From DASSBR01 sp035701285 (GTDB taxonomy: Bacteria > Pseudomonadota > Gammaproteobacteria > Natronospirales > DASSBR01): 64,000 nt of DNA. Below are positions 58,579 through 64,000 of this stretch, in pieces. Position 1 is the first letter of the stretch; every line of letters begins with the position of its first letter. The notes beneath the pieces are model-generated. The model was not told the origin of the DNA, made no database searches, and saw only the letters and a list, made by a program, of their open reading frames with translations. The stretch covers positions 1 to 64,000 of the forward strand of contig DASSNT010000032.1 of assembly GCA_035701285.1 (NCBI GenBank). The letters are read 5' to 3'. Made by a program: the position numbers and the translations under genes.

Positions 58579-59804
58579 AAACCGACATTCTGGTCATTGG
58601 CGGCGGCCCCGGCGGCTCGACTGCCGCAACGCTGCTCGCTCGACAGGGCTGGCAGGTCACGCTGCTGGAAAAGGCGCATCATCCCCGATTTCATATCGGC
58701 GAATCGCTGCTGCCGATGAACATGCCGATCCTGCAGGAGCTGGGGGTATTCGATGCCGTCGCGAAGATCGGCGTGCCCAAGCATGGCGCCGACTTTGCCG
58801 GTCCAACTGACACTTCTTTCAGTACTTATTACTTCCGCGACGCGCTCAGGTGCCGCTTTCCTCACGCATTCCAGGTCAAGCGCGAGGAATTTGACGAACT
58901 GCTGTTCCGTCATGCGGCGGCTAACGGCGTGATTGCACGCGAAGGCGTGCAGGTCGAACAGGTGGCCTGGGAGGCGGACGGGCGCGCGGTTGCGGAGATC
59001 GTGGACGAAGTCGGCAACCGGTCCCGCATCGAGGCGCGCTACGTGGTGGATGCCAGCGGCCGCGATACTCTGCTGGCCAACCAGTTCAAGCTCAAGCGCC
59101 AGAACCCGAAGCACCGCAGCGCGGCGATGTATGCGCATTTTCGCGGCGTGACGGGCCGCAATGGCCAGGACGCGGGCAACATCGGCATCTATTGGATTGA
59201 GCACGGCTGGGGCTGGATGATTCCGCTGCGTAACGGGATCACGAGCGTCGGTTGTGTCTGCTGGCCGGAGTATCTCAAGCAGCGCCGCGGCATCGCGCAG
59301 GACAAGTTCCTGCTGGACACGTTGCGCGCGGTGCCGTCGATGTGGAGCCGACTGGAAAACGCGGAGATGGTGTCGGACGTGATGATGGCGGGCAATTATT
59401 CCTATGATTGCTCGCAGATCGCCGGCAAGGGCTGGATCATGGTCGGCGATGCCTTTTCCTTTCTTGACCCGGTATTTTCCTCCGGCGTCTACCTGGCGAT
59501 GTCGAGCGCACGGCGTGCTGCCGCCGCGGTGGACGCGATTTTGCGCAAGCCGGCCCGCGAAGGGGCTTTGCAGCGGCGCTACGAGCGCGAGACGCGGAGC
59601 GGGCTGAAGAAGTTTTCGTGGTTTATCTATCGGTTTACGACGCCGACGATCCAGAAGCTGTTTAACCAGCCGCGCAATACCTTGCAAATTCAGCAGGCGG
59701 TCACGTCGATGCTCGCCGGAGACGTGTATCGTAACCGGCCGGCTGATCGGCGCTTGCTGTTGTTCAAATTGATTTATCGCCTTACCGGGGCTCGTGCCGC
59801 TTAG
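58575..59804 (+). CDS. FAD-dependent halogenase-like oxidoreductase
   Basis: 409 residues. FAD-binding G-G-G-P-G-G-S near 9-15, then E-K-A-H-H-P-R-F-H-I-G-E-S near 32-44, and W212-G-W-M-I-P217, which fits the W-x-W-x-I-P motif of flavin-dependent halogenases. K-H-G-A-D-F near 69 resembles the segment after the substrate lysine in some halogenases. Members of this group in pigment clusters are annotated as halogenases or hydroxylases. Which applies here cannot be read from sequence. It overlaps the glycosyltransferase stop and ends the cassette. Confidence 0.8.
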   Translation: MKTDILVIGGGPGGSTAATLLARQGWQVTLLEKAHHPRFHIGESLLPMNMPILQELGVFDAVAKIGVPKHGADFAGPTDTSFSTYYFRDALRCRFPHAFQVKREEFDELLFRHAAANGVIAREGVQVEQVAWEADGRAVAEIVDEVGNRSRIEARYVVDASGRDTLLANQFKLKRQNPKHRSAAMYAHFRGVTGRNGQDAGNIGIYWIEHGWGWMIPLRNGITSVGCVCWPEYLKQRRGIAQDKFLLDTLRAVPSMWSRLENAEMVSDVMMAGNYSYDCSQIAGKGWIMVGDAFSFLDPVFSSGVYLAMSSARRAAAAVDAILRKPAREGALQRRYERETRSGLKKFSWFIYRFTTPTIQKLFNQPRNTLQIQQAVTSMLAGDVYRNRPADRRLLLFKLIYRLTGARAA

Positions 59805-59821
59805 CGTTTGGTCTCACGCGA

Positions 59822-59933
59822 GAGAGGCGGCGCGGCACCGTCTTCCAGGGACGCCGTGAATACGTCCCTGTAGGCTGCGGTCGCAGCATCCATGCTGCTC
59901 ACGCCCCTGGAAGACGGCGCCGCACCGCCTCTC
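59822..59933. repeat. Palindromic repeat, copy 4
   Basis: Left arm GAGAGGCGG... (29 bases) and right arm are complementary with two mismatches over about 29 bases. In reverse orientation the core ends GTATTCACGGCGTCCC, identical over 16 bases to copy 3. A small hairpin (GCAGCATCCATGCTGC, 59883-59898) lies in the middle. It is located 17 bases after the polyene cassette and may shield that transcript's end. Confidence 0.85.
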
Positions 59934-60008
59934 CGAACCGTTGAGGCCTCATTCGAGCGATCCATATGGGTCTCAAAATCGGCCGCGACTCGTTGGGGGC
60001 ATCCCCTG

Positions 60009-60014
60009 TATAAT
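60009..60014 (+). promoter_or_regulatory. Possible -10 box for the element and tRNA-Leu
   Basis: A perfect TATAAT, with no matching TTGACA at normal spacing. A transcript from it would start near 60020, that is at the first base of the long inverted-repeat element, and run through it into tRNA-Leu. No feature is seen in 59934-60008 besides this. Confidence 0.4.
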
Positions 60015-60018
60015 GGGT

Positions 60019-60280
60019 GTGGTCTTCCAAGACAATATTTCCGGTTTCAGCGCCCCGGAGAGTCGTCCGGGCAAGGCGCCGAGCCGAAAGCGTAGCCGCC
60101 TACGGTGAGGATTGGCAACGCAGCACGGGCGGCTCTCCGGGGCGCCCGAAGGGAGTTCGCCTGCCGGCCCCTGGCCGCGTTGCGGCGACTTGACATGGAT
60201 GGCCATGCCGGCGTCACCGCGCCTTGCCAGGAACCGGCAGGCGAGCTCTGAAATCCGGCAATATTGTCTTGGAAGACCAC
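60019..60280. repeat. Inverted-repeat element folding as a three-way junction
   Basis: Terminal inverted repeats 60019-60050 and 60248-60280 match over 31 of 33 positions (one substitution, one gap). Inside are two stems: 60050-60069 with 60126-60145 (20 pairs, both differences G-U compatible), and 60153-60175 with 60226-60248 (21 of 23). The three stems abut at 60050, 60146-60152 and 60248, giving a compact three-way junction. No coding frame is convincing. It ends four bases before the tRNA-Leu acceptor stem. It could be a mobile MITE-like element or a structured RNA. Confidence 0.85.
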
Positions 60281-60284
60281 TTGC

Positions 60285-60372
60285 GCGAAAGTGGCGGAAC
60301 TGGTAGACGCGCTGGCTTTAGGTGCCAGTGGGGCGCTCCCCCGTGAGAGTTCGAGTCTCTCCTTTCGCACCA
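60285..60372 (+). tRNA. tRNA-Leu(TAG)
   Basis: 88 bases with encoded CCA. Acceptor GCGAAAG/CTTTCGC. The anticodon stem CTGGC/GCCAG with loop TTTAGGT gives anticodon TAG. Long variable arm (TGGGGCGCTCCCCCG region) and T-loop GTTCGAG are canonical. The 5' end is four bases from the inverted-repeat element, leaving no room for a dedicated promoter in between. Confidence 0.95.
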
Positions 60373-60445
60373 CGATTCAGGTCTTCAATTTTCCTGTCAT
60401 CATTCATTCTCAACGTTTCCAGAACATCAAAGAGGTAGACCCGGC

Positions 60446-61201
60446 ATGGAGGTTTCAGTCGAATCAACCGGCGCACTTGAGCGCCGTATGCGGGTGCAGA
60501 TCCCGTCCGAGCAGGTGGAAAGCGAGGTGGACAAGCGCCTGCAGTCGGTGGGCCAGCGCGCCAAGCTGAAAGGTTTCCGGCCCGGCAAGGTGCCGATGAA
60601 GGTTGTGCGCCAGCAGTATGGCGCGGAAGTGCGCCAGGACGTGGTGCGCGATCTGCTGCAGTCGAGTTGGGTCGATGCGATCAAGGAGCAGCAACTGGAG
60701 CCTGCCGGCGGGCCGAAGATCGACGATATCAGCGCCGAGCCCGGTTCAAACATGGAATATACGGCCATCTTCGAGGTGTATCCGGAGATCAAGGTCGACA
60801 ACGTCGACAAACTCAAGGTTTCGCGCCCGGAGGTTGAAATTCAGCCGGCTGACATCGACAGCATGCTTGAGCGCCTGCGCGAGCAGAATGCGTCCTTCGA
60901 GCCGGTTGAGCGGCCGGCAGCCGAGGGCGACCAGGTGAAGGTTGATTTCCACGGCACGAAGGATGGCAAGGCCTTTCCGGGCGGTCATGGCGAGAACGTC
61001 GACGTCGTGCTCGGCGAGGGCCGTATGATTCCGGGCTTCGAGTCCGGTATCGAGGGCATGAGCGCCGGCGAAGAGCGCGACATCGAGGTGACTTTCCCGG
61101 ACGAGTACCCGGTTGAGGACCTGAAGGGCCAGAAGGCCAATTTCCATCTGAAGGCGCACGAGGTGGCCGAGCGCCGGGTGCCGGGTGCCGGAGATCGATG
61201 A
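60446..61201 (+). CDS. tig: Trigger factor, N-terminal and PPIase part (frame broken)
   Basis: 251 residues. Ribosome-binding domain at about 1-115 with G-F-R-P-G-K-V-P (43-50), the contact loop for ribosomal protein L23. The FKBP-type prolyl isomerase domain spans about 150-235 (D-Q-V-K-V-D-F-H-G, I-P-G-F-E-S-G-I-E-G-M). The frame ends after a 7-bp duplication at 61176-61189, with five aberrant residues (G-A-G-D-R). Removing one duplicate unit joins this frame to the next gene and gives a normal trigger factor of 441 residues. Either a true frameshift, a split gene or an assembly error. Confidence 0.9.
   Translation: MEVSVESTGALERRMRVQIPSEQVESEVDKRLQSVGQRAKLKGFRPGKVPMKVVRQQYGAEVRQDVVRDLLQSSWVDAIKEQQLEPAGGPKIDDISAEPGSNMEYTAIFEVYPEIKVDNVDKLKVSRPEVEIQPADIDSMLERLREQNASFEPVERPAAEGDQVKVDFHGTKDGKAFPGGHGENVDVVLGEGRMIPGFESGIEGMSAGEERDIEVTFPDEYPVEDLKGQKANFHLKAHEVAERRVPGAGDR
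61176..61189. repeat. 7-bp tandem duplication disrupting tig
   Basis: GGGTGCC occurs twice in direct tandem (61176-61182 and 61183-61189). One copy restores the expected R-R-V-P-E-I-D-D reading. Two copies shift the frame by one base. The duplication is a typical slippage product. The second unit supplies a GTG (61185) that can start the downstream frame. Confidence 0.85.
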
Positions 61202-61778
61202 CGAGTTTGTCAAAAAGTTCGGCATCGAGTCTGGCGGCGTGGACGCGTTGCGCGACAAGATTCGCGACAACATGCAGCGCGAGCTGGATGAAAATGTCCG
61301 CACCAAGTTGAAAAATCAGCTTATGGACCAATTATTCGAAGCTAACCCGGTCGATGTGCCCGCGGCGCTGGTCGAAAACGAGGTCCAGCGCGTGCGCGAG
61401 GACACGCTGCGGCGGATGGGCATCAACGACCCGAAGCAGGCGCCGGACCTGCCGAACGATATGTTCGAGGAGCAGGCCCGCAAGCGGGTCGGGCTCGGCC
61501 TGCTGATCGGCGAGTTGATCAAGCGCGAGGAGATCAAGGCGGACGAGGAGCGCGTGCAGCAGAAGCTTGAAGCGATTACGGCGAGCTATGGCGAATCGGA
61601 ACAGATGATTCGCGCCTACCGCGCCAATGCCGATGCAATGCGTCAGGTTGAAAGCCTGGTGCTGGAAGACCAGGTGACGGACTGGCTGCTGGAGCGCGCT
61701 GACGTCACTGCCGAGCCGAGCAGTTTTGCTGCAGTGATGGGGATGGAACCGGCTGCGGCCGAAGAGGAGAAATCATGA
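61185..61778 (+). CDS. tig: Trigger factor, C-terminal chaperone part
   Basis: 197 residues from GTG 61185: P-E-I-D-D-E-F-V-K-K-F-G, then the arm domain with E-N-E-V-Q-R-V-R near 62, which normally forms the substrate-binding cradle of trigger factor. Starts 17 bases before the stop of the N-terminal part, so re-initiation or coupled translation is possible and the two parts might associate. The tail is acidic (A-A-A-E-E-E-K-S). Stop overlaps the clpP ATG. Confidence 0.88.
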   Translation: MPEIDDEFVKKFGIESGGVDALRDKIRDNMQRELDENVRTKLKNQLMDQLFEANPVDVPAALVENEVQRVREDTLRRMGINDPKQAPDLPNDMFEEQARKRVGLGLLIGELIKREEIKADEERVQQKLEAITASYGESEQMIRAYRANADAMRQVESLVLEDQVTDWLLERADVTAEPSSFAAVMGMEPAAAEEEKS

Positions 61779-62407
61779 GCAAGTTCGAGAACGGCTTCGA
61801 GGGGGGGCGCGCCCAGGGTTTGGTGCCGATGGTGGTCGAGCAGACTGCCCGCGGCGAGCGTGCCTACGACATCTATTCCCGCCTCCTCAAGGAGCGGCTG
61901 ATCTTTATTGTCGGGCCGATCGAGGACCACATGGCGAACCTGATCGTGGCCCAGTTGCTGTTCCTCGAGTCGGAGAACCCGGACAAGGACATCCAGCTTT
62001 ACATTAATTCGCCCGGCGGTTCGGTGAGCGCGGGTCTCGCCATTTACGACACCATGCAGTTCATCAAGCCGCAGGTCAGCACGCTATGCACCGGCATGGC
62101 GGCCAGCATGGGCGCGGTGCTGCTGACGGCTGGCGCGGCCGGCAAACGCTACGCGCTGCCCAACTCGCGGGTGATGATTCACCAGCCTTCGGGCGGCTTT
62201 CAGGGCCAGCAGTCGGACGTGGAAATCCATGCCCGCGAGATGCTGCGGGTGCGCGACGCGCTCAACCAGATCATCTCGAAGCACACTGGTCAGCCGATCG
62301 AACAGGTGCGGTCCGACACCGAGCGCGACCGCTTCATGAGCGGCGAGGACGCCGTCGAGTACGGCCTGATCGACTCGGTGCTGGAGCAGCGTGCCGCGGC
62401 CAAATAA
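61775..62407 (+). CDS. clpP: ATP-dependent Clp protease proteolytic subunit
   Basis: Tetradecameric serine protease partnering ClpX or ClpA. 210 residues with catalytic S111 (M-A-A-S-M-G), H136 (M-I-H-Q-P) and D185 (E-R-D-R-F-M-S), the same numbering as the E. coli precursor. An N-terminal propeptide of about 14 residues is likely. ATGA overlap with the tig C-terminal part. clpX follows after a 108-base gap. Confidence 0.97.
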   Translation: MSKFENGFEGGRAQGLVPMVVEQTARGERAYDIYSRLLKERLIFIVGPIEDHMANLIVAQLLFLESENPDKDIQLYINSPGGSVSAGLAIYDTMQFIKPQVSTLCTGMAASMGAVLLTAGAAGKRYALPNSRVMIHQPSGGFQGQQSDVEIHAREMLRVRDALNQIISKHTGQPIEQVRSDTERDRFMSGEDAVEYGLIDSVLEQRAAAK

Positions 62408-62463
62408 CGCGGCACGACCGCGACCGGTCGTTTGTCGGCGCCAAACGGCTTTGCGCGTCGAGC

Positions 62464-62489
62464 CTCGCATGCTATACATGACATGCGAG
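62464..62489. promoter_or_regulatory. Inverted repeat before clpX
   Basis: CTCGCATG (62464-62471) and CATGCGAG (62482-62489) form a perfect 8-bp inverted repeat around a 10-base spacer containing TATACA. A further weak hairpin, CGTTTG/CAAACG, lies at 62429-62447. They could mark a promoter or operator separating clpX from clpP, but no clear -35 is seen. Confidence 0.35.
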
Positions 62490-62515
62490 CAAATAGCGAG
62501 CTAGACACGAGGTAA

Positions 62516-63799
62516 ATGATGAAAGACGACATCCACGGCAAGGGCGACGAAGACGGCAAGTTGCTGTACTGCTCGTTCTGCGGCAAAAGCCAGCACGAGG
62601 TGCGCAAGCTGATCGCCGGCCCGTCGGTGTTCGTATGCGACGAGTGCGTGGAGCTTTGCAACGACATCATCCGCGAGGAGATGGCCGAGCAGGCGGAGAC
62701 GGCGCGCTCGAAGTTGCCCAAACCGAAGGAAATCAAGGAAGTTCTCGACGAATACGTCATCGGCCAGGAGAGCGCCAAGCGGGTGCTGTCGGTCGCGGTG
62801 TACAACCATTACAAGCGTCTGGAAGCGCGCAACGGCAAGGATGACGTCGAGCTGTCGAAGAGCAACATCCTGCTGATCGGCCCGACGGGCTCGGGCAAGA
62901 CGCTGCTGGCAGAAACGCTGGCGCGCCTCTTGAACGTGCCGTTCACCATTGCCGACGCGACCACGCTGACCGAAGCGGGCTACGTCGGCGAAGACGTGGA
63001 AAACATCATCCAGAAGCTGCTGCAGAAGTGCGACTACGATGTCGAGAAGGCGCAGACTGGCATCGTCTACCTGGATGAGATCGACAAGATTTCACGCAAG
63101 TCCGACAACCCCTCCATCACGCGGGACGTGTCGGGCGAGGGCGTGCAGCAGGCGTTGCTGAAGCTGATCGAAGGCACAATCGCCTCGGTGCCGCCGCAGG
63201 GCGGGCGCAAGCATCCGCAGCAGGAATTTCTGCAGGTCGATACCAGCAATATCCTGTTCATCTGCGGCGGCGCGTTCGCTGGGCTGGACAAGATCATCCG
63301 CAACCGCTCGGAAACCAGCGGCATCGGCTTCGTTGCCGAGGTCAAGGGCAAGAGCGAAATCGACAACGTAGGCGACGTGCTGCGCGGCGTGGAACCGGAA
63401 GACCTGATCAAGTTCGGCCTGATTCCGGAATTCGTCGGGCGCCTGCCGGTGGTCGCGACGCTCGACGAGCTGGACGAATCGGCGCTGGTGCGCATTCTGG
63501 TCGAGCCGCGTAACGCGGTGACCAAGCAGTACCGCCGCATGTTCAACATGGAAAATTGCGAACTCGAATTTCGTGAGGATGCGCTGCGGGCCGCGGCGCG
63601 CAAGGCGATGGAACGCAAGACAGGCGCGCGTGGTTTGCGCACGATCCTGGAGCAGGTGCTGCTCGACACGATGTACGAATTGCCGTCGATGGAGAACGTT
63701 TCCAAGGTGGTGATCGACGAAGGCGTGGTCGAAGGCAGCAACGAACCCTACATCGTCTATGAGACGGAGACGCCGCAACTGGCCGCCTCCGACGATTGA
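62516..63799 (+). CDS. clpX: Clp protease ATPase subunit ClpX
   Basis: AAA+ unfoldase delivering substrates to ClpP. 427 residues. N-terminal C4 zinc domain (Y-C-S-F-C and V-C-D-E-C, about 19-45), Walker A G-P-T-G-S-G-K-T near 121-128, the G-Y-V-G-E-D-V pore loop near 157, Walker B Y-L-D-E-I-D near 186, and I-G-F near 272, the loop that docks to ClpP. The first two codons are both ATG. lon follows, as in most gammaproteobacteria. Confidence 0.97.
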   Translation: MMKDDIHGKGDEDGKLLYCSFCGKSQHEVRKLIAGPSVFVCDECVELCNDIIREEMAEQAETARSKLPKPKEIKEVLDEYVIGQESAKRVLSVAVYNHYKRLEARNGKDDVELSKSNILLIGPTGSGKTLLAETLARLLNVPFTIADATTLTEAGYVGEDVENIIQKLLQKCDYDVEKAQTGIVYLDEIDKISRKSDNPSITRDVSGEGVQQALLKLIEGTIASVPPQGGRKHPQQEFLQVDTSNILFICGGAFAGLDKIIRNRSETSGIGFVAEVKGKSEIDNVGDVLRGVEPEDLIKFGLIPEFVGRLPVVATLDELDESALVRILVEPRNAVTKQYRRMFNMENCELEFREDALRAAARKAMERKTGARGLRTILEQVLLDTMYELPSMENVSKVVIDEGVVEGSNEPYIVYETETPQLAASDD

Positions 63800-63834
63800 G
63801 TGCCCGAAGCAGGACACAGAGAGGCCAAAGCCTA

Positions 63835-64000
63835 GTGACTGAATCCCGAATTGTTGAAGGGCAGATGCCGCACTTGCCGGTGCTGCCACTGCGCGACGTT
63901 GTCGTGTACCCGCACATGGTCATTCCGTTGTTCGTGGGGCGCGACAAGTCGATCGCGGCGCTGGAAACGGCGATGCGTGGCGACAAGCAGATCCTGCTGG
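63835..64000 (+). CDS. lon: Lon protease, 5' part only
   Basis: Runs off the window end. The first 55 residues from GTG 63835 (V-T-E-S-R-I-V-E-G) contain L-P-V-L-P-L-R-D-V-V-V-Y-P-H-M-V-I-P-L-F and V-G-R-D-K-S-I-A-A-L-E, the opening of the Lon substrate-binding (LAN) domain. Position right after clpX supports the call. The exact start codon is uncertain, because no ATG lies upstream of the conserved region. AGAGAGG is located 11-17 bases before the GTG. Confidence 0.93.
   Translation, partial: MTESRIVEGQMPHLPVLPLRDVVVYPHMVIPLFVGRDKSIAALETAMRGDKQILL

Noticed and set aside
60190..60218. TTGACA inside the three-way element as a tRNA promoter -35
   Set aside because: At 17 bases downstream the sequence is GTCACC, not a -10-like hexamer.
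60047..60373. 108-codon open frame on the minus strand through the three-way element
   Set aside because: It runs antisense through tRNA-Leu and follows the palindromes. Its composition reflects the repeat, not a protein.

Overview
The window is a GC-rich stretch of chromosome from a gammaproteobacterium. The gene orders sdhB-sdhE-ygfX, rpoE-rseA-rseB-mucD-lepA-lepB-rnc-era-recO, pepA-holC-valS with lptFG divergent, purM-purN with hda nearby, rpmF-plsX-fabH and tig-clpP-clpX-lon are typical of that class. An aryl-polyene-type gene cassette and several palindromic repeat families point towards the Xanthomonadales/Nevskiales/Steroidobacterales side of it. There is no rRNA gene, so placement rests on gene content only. 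Coding density is very high, with many 4-base stop/start overlaps. There is no phage, integrase, transposase or CRISPR array.

Layout. 1-1.6 kb: end of the succinate dehydrogenase operon (sdhB, sdhE, ygfX). 1.7-11.1 kb: envelope-stress operon (sigma-E with its own promoter, RseA, RseB, MucD/Deg protease), then lepA, lepB, rnc, era and recO. 11.2-17.5 kb: an SRPBCC/ArsR pair flanked by palindromes, tRNA-Leu(CAG), rnr, rlmB, an ETHE1-type sulfur dioxygenase, a small lipoprotein and an MFS transporter. 17.5-24.2 kb: a DUF4382 lipoprotein and histidine catabolism genes hutH, hutI, hutF and hutG (hutU is absent), with a PAP2 phosphatase wedged among them. 24.2-32.4 kb: repeats, an exported methyltransferase-like protein, ferredoxin-NADP reductase, nth, a soluble RnfB-like ferredoxin, metG, a TlpA-like protein, apbC and dcd. 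32.4-46 kb: purN, purM, hda, wrbA, valS, holC, pepA, lptF and lptG. 46-53 kb: tRNA-Glu(CTC), pcnB, folK, a deoxynucleoside kinase, panB, panC, maf, yceD, rpmF and plsX. 53-59.8 kb: fabH followed by a six-gene polyene-like cassette (ACP, acyl-CoA ligase, ketosynthase, chain-length factor, glycosyltransferase, halogenase-like flavoprotein). 59.8-64 kb: repeats, tRNA-Leu(TAG), a split trigger factor gene, clpP, clpX and the start of lon.

What stands out. (1) Trigger factor is broken into two reading frames by a 7-bp tandem duplication exactly at the PPIase/C-domain boundary. (2) A 262-bp element with 32/33-bp terminal inverted repeats and two long internal hairpins, predicted to fold as a tight three-way junction, lies between a TATAAT box and tRNA-Leu(TAG). 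(3) Four dispersed palindromic elements share a conserved core but have arms that differ between copies while remaining self-complementary within each copy. (4) A run of perfect hairpins follows tRNA-Glu. (5) A polyene-type cassette occupies the position where fabD-fabG-acpP-fabF usually follow fabH. (6) folK appears to start at ATT and lptF at CTG. (7) The C-terminus of Hda is extended by a repeat that also forms a tandem array at 24.3 kb.

All calls come from reading the sequence without database searches. Family names rest on recognised motifs, length and gene order.
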